Source of the DNA: Candidatus Scybalocola faecipullorum
Lineage (GTDB): Bacteria; Bacillota; Clostridia; Lachnospirales; Lachnospiraceae
Reading direction: 5' to 3'
DNA length: 64,000 bases
Assembly (NCBI GenBank): GCA_018716485.1
Contig: DVJY01000029.1
Location: 1 to 64,000 of the forward strand
The stretch's first letter is position 1, and each line of letters starts with the position of its first letter. The translations under genes and the position numbers were made by a program. Under the pieces are notes generated by a model. The model worked only from the letters and a program-made list of their open reading frames with translations. It was not told the origin of the DNA and made no database searches. Positions 7,830 to 17,225 of the stretch are shown here, piece after piece.

Positions 7830-8771
7830 TTGCGGATGCTTGGTTTTGGAGACAGCGTAGCGGATTGTTATATAGATACAGGAATCATGTATCCGGGCGG
7901 CAATGCGCTGAACGCAGCTGTATTCGCCAAAATGCTGGGCGCCGACGCATCATATATTGGATATATGGGGGATGACAGCGTTGGCAGATATATTTTGGAA
8001 ACGGTATCGAATCGGATTGGGCTGGAGGTCAGCCGCTGCAGATTATTTCATGGGGCGCACGGATATACATACGTCAGACATATTCAGGGGGATCGGATAT
8101 TTATCAGTTCAAATCACGGCGGAATAGCTGCAAAACATCCGATGGCAATATCAGAAGAAGACAAAAATTATATCAAAATGTTTGACTGGATACATACAAG
8201 CTGTTTTAGCTTTGCGCAGGGAGCGCTACCGGATTTATCTGAAAGCGGAGCATTTATTTCTATGGATTTTTCAGATGAGTTTGATGATGAAATGTTTAGA
8301 AAATGTTGTCCGTTTATAGACTGCGCATGTATTTCAGCAGGCAAAATGAGCGAAGAAAAGATATTTCGTATTTCAGAACAACTTTTTTCTTACGGATGCC
8401 GTCAGATGGTTTTAGCCACCCGGGGAAGCCAAGGCGCTTTTTTAAACATCGGCGGCACGATTTTGGAACAGTCACCAAATATTGTGAAAGCGTCAGACAC
8501 GATGGCGGCCGGGGATGCTTTCATTGCAGCCTTTTTATATACATATCTTGGTCTTGTCAAGGACAGTTGTGATTTTCCTGAAACTTTGACATCAAAAGGC
8601 ATCATAAAAAAGAAGGAGATGATGGAAGCTTCTGCACAGATCGGATTGTATAAAGGGGCATTATTTGCATCAGAAAATTGCAGGCGTCAAGGTTCTTTCG
8701 GATATGGAAAAGTGATGGATAGTAAAACAAAAGAAAATTTATGTGAACTTATATTGAAAGGAGAAGGTTAA
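7830..8771 (+). CDS. frlD: Fructoselysine 6-kinase (PfkB family)
   Basis: A 313-aa PfkB-family sugar kinase that, in the Amadori-product pathway, phosphorylates fructoselysine (or another fructosamine) at O6 in the cytoplasm. It shows the N-terminal substrate motif GGNALNAAVF, MDFSDEF as in FrlD, and the nucleotide/catalytic motif DTMAAGDAFIAAF, where the last Asp is the base. The usual GAGD is AAGD here. TTG 7830 is chosen because GAGGGGG lies 10 bases upstream; ATG 7836 is the alternative. The stop overlaps the next ATG by one base. Compared with Escherichia coli FrlD it carries a ~50-residue insertion/extension near the C-terminus. The substrate could be a related fructosamine such as glucoselysine. 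Confidence 0.8.
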   Translation: MRMLGFGDSVADCYIDTGIMYPGGNALNAAVFAKMLGADASYIGYMGDDSVGRYILETVSNRIGLEVSRCRLFHGAHGYTYVRHIQGDRIFISSNHGGIAAKHPMAISEEDKNYIKMFDWIHTSCFSFAQGALPDLSESGAFISMDFSDEFDDEMFRKCCPFIDCACISAGKMSEEKIFRISEQLFSYGCRQMVLATRGSQGAFLNIGGTILEQSPNIVKASDTMAAGDAFIAAFLYTYLGLVKDSCDFPETLTSKGIIKKKEMMEASAQIGLYKGALFASENCRRQGSFGYGKVMDSKTKENLCELILKGEG

Positions 8772-9745
8772 TGGACATTCAAAAAATGATCAGTGAGATG
8801 ATTGCAGGCAAAAAGGAAGACGGTGGTATTAAGAATGTGTTTTTTGTGGCCTGCGGCGGTTCTTGTGCAGCACTGTATCCGGCAAAATTATTATTGGAAA
8901 AAGAGGCGCTGAATTTGAGGACAGGACAATATACGAGCAATGAATTCGTGCATAATCCGCCGAAAGCACTTGGGAAAAGTTCAATCGTTGTCCTTGCGTC
9001 TCACGGGGGTAATACCCCGGAAACAGTGAGCGCAGCCAAGCTGTCTCATGAAACGGGAGCAGGCGTCATTGCACTTACATGGACAAAAGATGCGGAAATT
9101 TCTAAATTTTCTGATGCCACTGTAGGATATTCATGGGGTGAAGGGAAAAATACATCTGACGAGAAAATTATTCAGGCATTGAAAATTGCTGTCGAAATCT
9201 TAAATCAGACAGAAGGTTATCCGTATTATGAACAGTTTATGGATGGGGTTCATAAAATTGACAGAGTTGTAGAAAAGGCGAAAGACAAAGTTAAGGAACG
9301 GGCGGCGAGATTTGCACAAGAGCATAAAGATGATACGATGATTTATACCATGGGCAGCGGCGTCGGTTTTGGAGCAGCCTATATGCAGGCAATCTGTATA
9401 TTTATGGAAATGCAGTGGATCAATGCGGCAAGTATTCATACCGGTGAATATTTTCATGGACCATTTGAAGTCACCGATTACAATATCCCTTTTATGATTC
9501 AGATTTCAGAAGGTCCGACACGTCCGCTTGATGAGAGGGCTTTGAAATTTCTTCAGCAGTATGCGAGACGTGTAGAAGTATTAGATGCGCGGGAACTGGG
9601 GCTTTCAGTAATTGATACTTCTGTTGCAGAATATTTTAATCATTCATTGTTTACAAATGTATATGACGTTTACAATGAAGCACTGGCCGGCATTAGGCAG
9701 CATCCGCTGTCAGTGAGACGGTATATGTGGAAAGTTCAATATTAA
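8771..9745 (+). CDS. frlB: Fructoselysine-6-phosphate deglycase-like SIS protein
   Basis: A 324-aa protein with two SIS (sugar isomerase) domains, the fold that cleaves fructosamine 6-phosphates to glucose 6-phosphate plus the amino acid. It shows VACGGSCAALYPAK in the first domain, SHGGNTPETV as phosphosugar loop, GEYFHGPFE in the second domain, and the C-terminal RRYMWKVQY that mirrors the FrlB tail. Translationally coupled to frlD (TAATG). Position after the kinase and before an ABC importer matches frl loci of Bacillus and Enterobacteria. A glutamine:fructose-6-P transamidase is excluded because no N-terminal glutaminase is present. Confidence 0.82.
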   Translation: MDIQKMISEMIAGKKEDGGIKNVFFVACGGSCAALYPAKLLLEKEALNLRTGQYTSNEFVHNPPKALGKSSIVVLASHGGNTPETVSAAKLSHETGAGVIALTWTKDAEISKFSDATVGYSWGEGKNTSDEKIIQALKIAVEILNQTEGYPYYEQFMDGVHKIDRVVEKAKDKVKERAARFAQEHKDDTMIYTMGSGVGFGAAYMQAICIFMEMQWINAASIHTGEYFHGPFEVTDYNIPFMIQISEGPTRPLDERALKFLQQYARRVEVLDARELGLSVIDTSVAEYFNHSLFTNVYDVYNEALAGIRQHPLSVRRYMWKVQY

Positions 9746-9770
9746 ATATTGCAGGAATGGAGGAGATATA

Positions 9771-11093
9771 ATGAAAAAGGGGCAAAAATTAACAACGGCA
9801 GTATTGACGGTATTAATGGCAATGGCGGCAATGACCGGATGCGGCGACAGTGGGGAAACTCCGGCAGGAGGTGATTCGTCAAGTGCGGACAATAGTGAAG
9901 ATAAGACACTGTCCCTGCTTACATTTTCAGATATTGATCAAACGGGGCTTCAGGCAGTCTGTGATCTGGCAGAAGAAAAACTGGGTATCCATATCGATAT
10001 TGAAGTTGTAGCCAACGGTGATGATGTAATCCAGACCAGAGCAGCATCAGGTGATTTAAATGATCTTGTGATCAGTAATTCCGGCGCTATTTTATCTACG
10101 CTTCATCCGGCAGACTATTTTATCCCGCTCAACGATGAGACAGAAATTATGGATAAACTTGACGATACTTATATAGAATCTGTGACGGTTGATGATGTGA
10201 CTTACGGTATCCCTCAGTGCTCGACCCAAGTAGGCTGCGTCTTGTATAACAAGTCCATGTATGAGCAGTATGGATTAGAAGTGCCTCAAAGCTGGGAAGA
10301 ATTTACAGCAAACTGTCAGACGCTTAAAGATAACGGTGAAACAGCACTGATCGGCGCTTTTGGCGATGCATGGACAAGTCAGGTGCTGATGCTGGGGGAT
10401 TTTTATAATTTAAATGAACAGGACCCGGATTTCGCTAAAAATTTTGAAGCAGGCGAGGATAAATATGCTTCAAACGAATATGCGCTCCGTTCTTTTACAA
10501 AATATGAAGATTTGCTGGATTTTTACAATGAAGATTATTTGGCGGCCATTTATGATGACGGATGCCAGAAGCTTGCCGAAGGTGAGGGCGCTCACTGGAT
10601 TATGCTGACGCAGGTGCTTGGAAATATTTATTCTTTATTCGGTGAAGAAGCAACAAACAATATCGGTGCATTTCCGATTCCGTGCGATGATCCGTCAATT
10701 AACGGTATGACCGTGTGGATGCCCAATTCAATCTATGGCAATAAAAATACCGGAAAAACAGAAACGATTTTAGAGTTTATGAATTTCTATTTGTCTGACG
10801 AAGCACTCGATGCATTTACGACAGCACAGCTGCCTCAGGGACCGTACTGTGTCAAAGGATATGAAATTCCTGATACAGCCTATGAAGCAGTCAGAGTAGA
10901 TATGCAGAAATATTTTGACGAAGGCAAAACATGCACAGCGATGGAATTTATCACTTCTGTGAAAGGCAACGGCGCGGAGAAAATATGTCAGGAAGTTGCC
11001 TGCGGCCTTTCTTCAGGGGCAGAAGCGGCTCAGAAATACGACGAAGATGCGTATAAGGCGGCTGTCCAGTTAGGCCTTGACTGGGAGCAGTAA
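9771..11093 (+). CDS. Sugar ABC transporter substrate-binding lipoprotein (FrlO-like)
   Basis: A 440-aa extracellular solute-binding protein of the family 1 type. It begins with a lipoprotein signal peptide (MKKGQKLTTAVL...) and the lipobox MTGC, with the lipid-anchored Cys at residue 24, followed by a Ser/Asp-rich linker. The mature part has the sugar-binding look (VPQSWEEFTANCQTLKDNG). ATG 9771 follows GGAGGAGA. It sits 25 bases after frlB and before two permeases, so it most likely captures fructoselysine or another glycated amino acid outside the cell. The substrate is inferred from context only. Confidence 0.85.
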   Translation: MKKGQKLTTAVLTVLMAMAAMTGCGDSGETPAGGDSSSADNSEDKTLSLLTFSDIDQTGLQAVCDLAEEKLGIHIDIEVVANGDDVIQTRAASGDLNDLVISNSGAILSTLHPADYFIPLNDETEIMDKLDDTYIESVTVDDVTYGIPQCSTQVGCVLYNKSMYEQYGLEVPQSWEEFTANCQTLKDNGETALIGAFGDAWTSQVLMLGDFYNLNEQDPDFAKNFEAGEDKYASNEYALRSFTKYEDLLDFYNEDYLAAIYDDGCQKLAEGEGAHWIMLTQVLGNIYSLFGEEATNNIGAFPIPCDDPSINGMTVWMPNSIYGNKNTGKTETILEFMNFYLSDEALDAFTTAQLPQGPYCVKGYEIPDTAYEAVRVDMQKYFDEGKTCTAMEFITSVKGNGAEKICQEVACGLSSGAEAAQKYDEDAYKAAVQLGLDWEQ

Positions 11094-11106
11094 TGGAGGG
11101 TTCTTA

Positions 11107-11967
11107 ATGAATAAGAGGAAAATATATCCGCTTGCTTTTGTCTGGCCCGCCGTGATTATTTTTGTCGTATTATTTATCGTGCCGACGGTCATTTCCTTTT
11201 ATTTCAGTTTTACGGTATGGGATTTGAAAGATGCCGTATGGTGCGGGCTGGACAACTATAAAATGTTCTTTTCAGAAAGTTCACTGTCTACCAGTGTGAT
11301 CAATACGATTATTTATGCCGTTTTTACATGCGGATTGAAAGTGATTCTCGGATTTTTTATAGCGGTTTTTCTGACCAGCAATATTGCAACAAAAACTTTT
11401 ATACGGTCGGTGGTGTTTTTTCCGACCCTGATCAGCTCTGTGGCTGTCGGCATTATGTTTAAAGCGATTTTGCATCCGACCAAAGGCATTATAAATGTAT
11501 TTTTAAGTTTATTCGGTATAGGAAGTATTGACTGGCTCGGCAATACAAAGCTGGCGCTCGGTTCAATTATTGCGGTCGATGTATGGAAAGGGCTGGGCAT
11601 TGCTGTTGTGATTTTTATTGCCGGAATTCAGTCCATCGATAAAACTTACTATGAGTCGGCAACGATTGACGGTGCATCAAAAATAAAAAGCATTTTTTAT
11701 ATTACGGCACCGCTGAGCCGCGCTGCCAGAAACTCCGTGATCACACTTGCATTTATCGGCGGTATCCGTTCATTTGATCTGATTTGGGCCATGACAAAGG
11801 GCGGACCGGGGTATGCCACAGATGTTATAGCATCTACTGTATACAAACAATATTCGTCAGGATATTACGGCCTGTCTACGGCCGGCAATGTTATTATGCT
11901 GCTGATGGTCATGTTTTTAGCATTCCCGCTCCAGAAGTTTATTAACAGAGGAGGTGATCTTCAGTGA
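11107..11967 (+). CDS. ABC sugar transporter permease (FrlN/MalF-like)
   Basis: A 286-aa inner-membrane permease with six predicted helices and the EAA-loop sequence ESATIDGASKIKSIFYITAP that docks the ATPase. ATG 11107 is preceded by TGGAGGG; an earlier in-frame ATG at 11077 lies inside the binding-protein gene without a ribosome site. It overlaps the next permease by four bases (GTGA). With its partner it forms the membrane channel of the putative fructoselysine importer. Confidence 0.88.
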   Translation: MNKRKIYPLAFVWPAVIIFVVLFIVPTVISFYFSFTVWDLKDAVWCGLDNYKMFFSESSLSTSVINTIIYAVFTCGLKVILGFFIAVFLTSNIATKTFIRSVVFFPTLISSVAVGIMFKAILHPTKGIINVFLSLFGIGSIDWLGNTKLALGSIIAVDVWKGLGIAVVIFIAGIQSIDKTYYESATIDGASKIKSIFYITAPLSRAARNSVITLAFIGGIRSFDLIWAMTKGGPGYATDVIASTVYKQYSSGYYGLSTAGNVIMLLMVMFLAFPLQKFINRGGDLQ

Positions 11968-12797
11968 AAAGAAAACATAATTTTAAACGGCTTGCTGCCG
12001 ATATCATCGGTGTGGCGATGGCTCTGATTATTTTCGGAATACCGTTTGTATTTATATTGCTGAATTCACTGAAAGACCGCCTCGAGTCCAATCGGCTGGC
12101 GATGAGTCTGCCGACAGTATTTCATTTTGAAAATTACCTGACCGTGCTGGAAAATAATAATTATCAGCTTGTGACAGCTTTCAAAAACAGCATTATAATG
12201 ACAATCGGCGCTGTTATTGTGCTGATTATTACAGGATCGATGGCGGGATACGTTCTGCAGCGAAGAAAAGACAGAATCACAAAATTTTTATCCAAATTAG
12301 TGCTTATCGGCCTGATGATACCTACGGCGATTCTTCCGACCATATGGGTGCTGCAAAAACTGGGTATTTATAAGACAATGTTTTCCATTATTTTACTGCA
12401 GACAGCGCTGAACATTTCTTTTACAATTATGTTGTATCAAAATTTTATGGAAACCATTCCGGTAGAGTTGGAAGAAGCGGGATTTATGGATGGAGCAAGC
12501 ACAATGAAATTATTTGCTTATATTATATTTCCGCTGCTTAAGCCGGTGACAGCAACTGTGGTGATCATTAATGCGATTTCAGTATTCAATGATTTTACAA
12601 CACCGCTGTACTTCTTTCCGGGTTCGGAAAACGCGACCGTACAGCTGACACTATACAATTATATCGGACAATTTGCCAACTCATACAACTTGCTGTTTGC
12701 CGATGTCATTGTTATCGTCATACCGATGCTCATACTCTTTCTCATATTCAACAACCGCATCGTAGACGGTATGACCGCCGGCTCAGTCAAAGGATAA
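11964..12797 (+). CDS. ABC sugar transporter permease (FrlM/MalG-like)
   Basis: A 277-aa permease with six hydrophobic helices and the EAA-loop EEAGFMDGASTMKLFAYIIF followed by PLLKP. GTG 11964 follows GAGGTGA and overlaps the previous stop. It is the last transport gene of the operon. No ATP-binding subunit gene is present nearby, so the importer must borrow a multitask ATPase such as MsmX encoded elsewhere, as known for several Firmicutes sugar importers. Confidence 0.88.
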   Translation: MKRKHNFKRLAADIIGVAMALIIFGIPFVFILLNSLKDRLESNRLAMSLPTVFHFENYLTVLENNNYQLVTAFKNSIIMTIGAVIVLIITGSMAGYVLQRRKDRITKFLSKLVLIGLMIPTAILPTIWVLQKLGIYKTMFSIILLQTALNISFTIMLYQNFMETIPVELEEAGFMDGASTMKLFAYIIFPLLKPVTATVVIINAISVFNDFTTPLYFFPGSENATVQLTLYNYIGQFANSYNLLFADVIVIVIPMLILFLIFNNRIVDGMTAGSVKG

Positions 12798-12843
12798 AAT
12801 GCCGCTGCCGTGGCGCAGGGATTATATAGGAAATCTATGGTTT

Positions 12844-12878
12844 GGGAAGTAAATGCCGCGATGCGGCGTTTACTTCCC
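12844..12878. repeat. 35-bp inverted repeat overlapping promoter of sensor kinase
   Basis: Two 16-base arms (GGGAAGTAAATGCCGC and GCGGCGTTTACTTCCC) are separated by GAT and are complementary except for one T-G pair. There is no T run on either side, so a plain terminator is unlikely. The right arm ends 11 bases before a TATAAT (12890-12895) and covers the -35 region, which suggests an operator or a structured promoter element for the YesM-type kinase gene. Confidence 0.5.
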
Positions 12879-12889
12879 TGCGCACATGT

Positions 12890-12895
12890 TATAAT
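12890..12895 (+). promoter_or_regulatory. -10 element for sensor kinase gene
   Basis: TATAAT at 12890-12895, 21 bases before the kinase start, with a TTTACT in the right arm of the inverted repeat at a shortened distance as possible -35. The leader would be under 20 bases. Confidence 0.4.
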
Positions 12896-12916
12896 AGCAT
12901 AAAGGAGGAGGCAGAT

Positions 12917-14668
12917 ATGAAGTTTAAAACAGGTCTGATGAGCATCTTTATGGTATTTATTGCAGCGGTAGCATTGGTGACGGGCGCCGGATTTTACAGA
13001 TATACGAACCGGCAGTATGAGATTCAGGAACGGCAGACGATGGAGTTTTACGGACGGCATATTACAGAAAGCATCCGTAATAATATTGATTCTATGGCCG
13101 ATATGACAAGATATCTGCTGTCTTCCTCGAATGTTCTTAATTCTTTATATATGCTGGCTGCATGGCATACATCGGAAAATATTGATGAAGTTTATTACCG
13201 GGAAGCGATAGAGACCATCGATGCCAGCATGAATACAGACTATATTAATTTGAGTTTTTATAGAATTATTATTTTTAATAAATACGGCGATATTCTCGTT
13301 AATAGAAATTTCGGAGAGAACTATGTGGATACACAGATGTCTGTAGAAAATATTTCATGGATTTCAATGGCAGATGAAAATCCGGGAGAAAATATTGTTA
13401 TCGGACAGCATATTGATGACTGGGGTGCCCGTGTGCAGCCTCAGGTATATTCTGTTGTAAAAAAAATGATCGGCAGTATGGAATGCTATATCGAAGTACA
13501 GTTTAAAGCAGATGATGTTTCAGAGTTTATACGGATTGAAGATTCGGATAAGCGATTTATTATTTTTAATGACAGCGGTGATATGATTTATCAGTCTGAT
13601 GAGGAAAATACAGCGCAGTTTAAACAATACAGTAATATGCCGAGGGGAAATTATGAGACAAAAGAAAGTCTGATTATGGTTGATCGTGATTATCACTATG
13701 GGTTGACGACAGTAATTATAGAAGATAAATCGGTTTGGCTGTCGAAAACAAAGCAAATTATGATGATGACTTTTTTGGTCGCAGCCGTTTTTATGGCAGT
13801 TTCTTTAATCTATGTCTGGCTTTCGGCCTCATATCTCACAAAGCCTATACGCAAAATGCGGCAAATTATTGACCGCACACAGCTGAGTGATTTAAGCAGC
13901 GCATGTGAGACTGCAATGCCGGCCAATGAAATTGAAGCTCTGAATTATTCTTATCAAAAGCTTCTGACACGTCTTCACGAAACAATGGTTCGGGAACAGA
14001 AGATGGCAACCCTCAATCTTCAGGCACAGCTGGACATACTGCAGTCCCAAATGAATCCTCATTTTTTATATAATGTACTGAATGTTATATCGAGCCGGGG
14101 AATTCTGGATGGTGATGAGGAAATATGCAATATATGCGGAAACTTGGCTTCGATGCTCCGATATACGACAGATACATCCAATCGGACGGCATCTATGAAA
14201 GATGAAATCCACTATGTTGAAATGTATGCGTATTTGCTGAAATCCAGATATGAACACAGAATCGATTTTGATATTCATATTGATCCTGAAATGACCGATT
14301 ATATCACTCCCAAAATGGTGATACAGCAAATTGCAGAAAATTGTGTTGAACATGGATTTGGAAGCCGTGAAGTACTAAAAATACAGATCAGCACAACTGC
14401 AGAGAAAAATTGCTGGTCTGTGACCGTCTGGGATAACGGAGACGGATTTGCACCGGGAAAAATAGAAGAAATTCAGAAAAAATTTGAGGTTATCCGGCAG
14501 CAGATCAGCGATGAATATCAGATTTATGAATCAAAAATCGGCGGAATGGGCCTGATGAATGCATATGCAAGGCTATATCTTTTTTTCGGAGGGCATTTCG
14601 AAATGCGGCTGACAAATGAAGAAGGCGCAAAAGTGGAGGTCATTATCTGGAGGGATGAAGATGTATAA
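12917..14668 (+). CDS. YesM-type membrane sensor histidine kinase
   Basis: A 583-aa sensor kinase with one helix near residues 6-25, an extracytoplasmic region to about 280, a second helix (about 282-305), a HAMP segment (SASYLTKPIRKMRQII) and a His_kinase domain with LDILQSQMNPHFLYNVLNVI, where the His is the phosphorylation site. The C-terminal HATPase shows IAENCVEHGF and WDNGDGF. ATG 12917 follows AAAGGAGGAGG; upstream in-frame codons lie in the inverted repeat. It overlaps the response-regulator gene by eight bases. Placed directly behind the frl transport genes, it probably senses the carbohydrate or its binding protein and controls that operon. Confidence 0.88.
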   Translation: MKFKTGLMSIFMVFIAAVALVTGAGFYRYTNRQYEIQERQTMEFYGRHITESIRNNIDSMADMTRYLLSSSNVLNSLYMLAAWHTSENIDEVYYREAIETIDASMNTDYINLSFYRIIIFNKYGDILVNRNFGENYVDTQMSVENISWISMADENPGENIVIGQHIDDWGARVQPQVYSVVKKMIGSMECYIEVQFKADDVSEFIRIEDSDKRFIIFNDSGDMIYQSDEENTAQFKQYSNMPRGNYETKESLIMVDRDYHYGLTTVIIEDKSVWLSKTKQIMMMTFLVAAVFMAVSLIYVWLSASYLTKPIRKMRQIIDRTQLSDLSSACETAMPANEIEALNYSYQKLLTRLHETMVREQKMATLNLQAQLDILQSQMNPHFLYNVLNVISSRGILDGDEEICNICGNLASMLRYTTDTSNRTASMKDEIHYVEMYAYLLKSRYEHRIDFDIHIDPEMTDYITPKMVIQQIAENCVEHGFGSREVLKIQISTTAEKNCWSVTVWDNGDGFAPGKIEEIQKKFEVIRQQISDEYQIYESKIGGMGLMNAYARLYLFFGGHFEMRLTNEEGAKVEVIIWRDEDV

Positions 14669-16115
14669 AGTAATATTAGTAGACGATGAACCCGCATCTT
14701 TAAATTTAATGAAAAAAATTATAGATATTAAATGCCCGGATTTTGAGGTTGCTGCCACGGCGCAGAGCGCCTTTGAATGTCTTGAAATTTTGAATCATAT
14801 ATCCGCAGATGTTTTGATTACGGATATTCGCATGCCGAAAGTTGGCGGGATTGAACTGATTGAACAGGTCCGCCGGCTTTATCCGGATATGATTTCCGTA
14901 GTTATCAGCGGATATCAGGAGTTTGAATATGCTAAAGCGGCTCTGAAAATTCGAGCGGTTGATTATCTTTTAAAACCGATTGTTCCTTTGGAGATGGCAG
15001 AAACGATGTATAAAGTTAAAGTTCAGGCTGATCGGATGTATAAAGTGCGCAGAGCGGAGATTTTATCGGGGATGCGTGAAATGACAGAAATATCAGAAAA
15101 ATATTTTCCTTACGGTGAATATATTTGTATGCTTGCAAGAAAAAACGGTCTGCCGAGAAGATTTCCGAAAACCGGACATTCAGAATTTACTGAAGATATG
15201 GGAGAAATGATTTATATGGGCCGTGATACGTCGGAAACATTGTATGTTATTCCTGAAAAGCTGATGGATGGAGAAAATAAAAAAGAGATTATCCGAGGTG
15301 TTTTAAGAAGGGAGAAAAGTGATGCCGGATATATTACACTGGTTATCGCAGAAACTCCGAGCGAAGTTCCCGTGCTTCCGGAAACTGTTCATGGTTTATG
15401 CCGGATGATGGACAGTATGCTGATTAACGGAGAAAGCCAGATGTGTATATTGGAGAACGGAGCCGGTCACAGACATTGGAATACGCGTAAGATATTTTCG
15501 GCCTTTGAGAAAAATCTGGAATATCATCAAACAGAGCAGGCAAGAGAAGAACTTCTCAGACTTGGCACATATTTTGAGAACACGAAGATTGCACAGTCAG
15601 ACTTGGAACGTATGATTGACTATGTCATTATTTTGTGCAAAGAGTATATACGGGATTTTCAGTGGGATTCACAGAGCGCTTCAGCATTTGACGATATCTT
15701 TTTGTCGTCAGCCGGGATCTGTGACATTATCTCTGAACTGACCTCATATATATTTAAGAACAGCGGCGGGCAGGAAACAATTAAACTGGATACTGAATCA
15801 TTTATCCATTCGCTCAAGGATTATATGAGCATACATATGAATGAGAATCTCAGCCTGAAAAATATCGGGCATGAATTCGGTATTTCCCAGACATATCTCG
15901 GCAAATTATTCAGAAAATATACGGGACAGTCTTTTGGCGCCTGTCTTCTCGAAATTCGGCTGGAAAAAGCGAAAGAGCTTTTAAAATCCAATCATAGGAT
16001 ACTGATTAAAGATGTTGCCCAAATGGTCGGTTATAATGACCAATTTTATTTCAGCCGTATTTTTCATTCATATACAGGCGTCAGCCCGTCAGAATTTATA
16101 GGGACAAAAAATTAG
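14661..16115 (+). CDS. YesN/AraC-type response regulator
   Basis: A 484-aa regulator with an N-terminal receiver (VILVDDEPAS, phosphoacceptor Asp in LITDIRMP, Lys in DYLLKPI), a long central region, and a C-terminal AraC helix-turn-helix pair (ISQTYLGKLFRKYTGQSF and VGYNDQFYFSRIFHSYTGVS). ATG 14661 is chosen over 14655 because GGAGGG lies six bases before it. The gene overlaps the kinase end, forming a cognate pair. It is expected to activate the fructoselysine operon, as such pairs do for neighbouring sugar ABC importers; this is inference from position. Confidence 0.88.
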   Translation: MYKVILVDDEPASLNLMKKIIDIKCPDFEVAATAQSAFECLEILNHISADVLITDIRMPKVGGIELIEQVRRLYPDMISVVISGYQEFEYAKAALKIRAVDYLLKPIVPLEMAETMYKVKVQADRMYKVRRAEILSGMREMTEISEKYFPYGEYICMLARKNGLPRRFPKTGHSEFTEDMGEMIYMGRDTSETLYVIPEKLMDGENKKEIIRGVLRREKSDAGYITLVIAETPSEVPVLPETVHGLCRMMDSMLINGESQMCILENGAGHRHWNTRKIFSAFEKNLEYHQTEQAREELLRLGTYFENTKIAQSDLERMIDYVIILCKEYIRDFQWDSQSASAFDDIFLSSAGICDIISELTSYIFKNSGGQETIKLDTESFIHSLKDYMSIHMNENLSLKNIGHEFGISQTYLGKLFRKYTGQSFGACLLEIRLEKAKELLKSNHRILIKDVAQMVGYNDQFYFSRIFHSYTGVSPSEFIGTKN

Positions 16116-16255
16116 GCGAAGTCTGCCCGAAGAAAAGTTTCAAAAATGATATGATTTCTGTACCGGTATTGTAACTTTGTTACGTTAAAATAAAGGTACA
16201 AAATGGTTGAAAGATTAAGAGGATGTAAGATTTTCTTAAGAATCGTTAAACCGGA

Positions 16256-16282
16256 TTGACTTTGAATTTGACAAAGTATAAT
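16256..16282 (+). promoter_or_regulatory. Candidate promoter of PAP2 phosphatase
   Basis: TTGACT (16256-16261) and TATAAT (16277-16282) are separated by 15 bases, somewhat short but with a perfect -10. The following transcript would have a leader of about 35 bases. The stretch 16116-16255 shows nothing else I can support. Confidence 0.4.
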
Positions 16283-16324
16283 ATTGCTGGTATAGACAGC
16301 AAATATTCTTCGGGGGTGAAAGGA

Positions 16325-17026
16325 TTGAATCGTCTGACAAAAATTTTTGAAAGGAAACATCAGTGGTTTATAATCATATATACAGTATTTTACCTGCTTG
16401 GCTTTAAATTGCTTGAGATGAAGGTAAATAATCGGTATTATATTATCCATATGGAGCTTGATGACTGGATTCCATTTTGCGAATATTTTATTATACCGTA
16501 TGTTTTATGGTTCTTCTACATTGCTGCGGCAGTCGCTTATTTTGCACTGGCAAATAAAAATGTAAAAGAATACTGGCAGCTGATCATCAGTCTTGGTATC
16601 GGTATGACCCTGTTTTTGGTGATTTCATGGATTTATCCAAACGGTCAGGAACTTCGACCGGTTGTTTTTGAGAGAGATAATATTTTTACAGATATGGTGA
16701 AGATGCTTTATCAGATGGATACACCGACCAATATTTTCCCAAGCATCCATGTTTTTAATTCAGTAGCTGTCGGCATAGCAATCTGGAAGTGTGAAGCACT
16801 TCAGAAGCATTGGCTGCTCCGCAGAAGCGCTATTGTGCTTTCCATATTAATCGTGCTTTCGACCATGTTTTTAAAACAGCATTCTGTATGGGATGTCGTT
16901 TGCGCACTTGCTTTAAATGCTGTCGTTTATATCTTTGTTTATATCCCGGGCGAACAGTGGGCAGAGTTTTTCGGACAGCGCAGACGGAGTAAACGTCTTC
17001 AGAAAGGACTTCAGGATACTATTTAA
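16325..17026 (+). CDS. PAP2-family membrane phosphatase
   Basis: A 233-aa integral membrane protein with five to six hydrophobic helices and type-2 phosphatidic-acid phosphatase motifs: NIFPSIHVFNS (motif 2, catalytic-support His) and KQHSVWDVVCA (motif 3, nucleophile His with Asp). The usual motif 1 KxxxxxxRP appears as GQELRPVVF and is degenerate. TTG 16325 follows GGGGGTGAAAGGA. It likely dephosphorylates a lipid phosphate or inositol-type head group; the substrate is unknown. It is a single-gene unit ended by a terminator. Confidence 0.78.
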   Translation: MNRLTKIFERKHQWFIIIYTVFYLLGFKLLEMKVNNRYYIIHMELDDWIPFCEYFIIPYVLWFFYIAAAVAYFALANKNVKEYWQLIISLGIGMTLFLVISWIYPNGQELRPVVFERDNIFTDMVKMLYQMDTPTNIFPSIHVFNSVAVGIAIWKCEALQKHWLLRRSAIVLSILIVLSTMFLKQHSVWDVVCALALNAVVYIFVYIPGEQWAEFFGQRRRSKRLQKGLQDTI

Positions 17027-17045
17027 TAGATGGATCAGCAGTATG

Positions 17046-17080
17046 AACTGCCGCGCGGAATTTTCCGTGCGGCAGTTTTT
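17046..17080 (+). terminator. Terminator after PAP2 gene
   Basis: AACTGCCGCGCGG (17046-17058) pairs with CCGTGCGGCAGTT (17065-17077), with one G-T pair, followed by a short T run. Thirteen base pairs make this a strong intrinsic terminator. Confidence 0.78.
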
Positions 17081-17225
17081 GTGCGATACATCCAGTAAGC
17101 GAGCGAACTGTCCGTGATACGTCCGCCACATGGAAAAGTCAGACCTTTTCACTTTCTGTATTCTGTGCTAGAATGATAACAACGACTTTTGAAAGAACCT
17201 CAGACAGCCTTAAAGGGGGCATTTT

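Noticed and set aside
7823..7900. ATG at 7823 as start of the kinase gene
   Set aside because: Out of frame with the PfkB reading frame, although it has good spacing from the GA-rich ribosome site.
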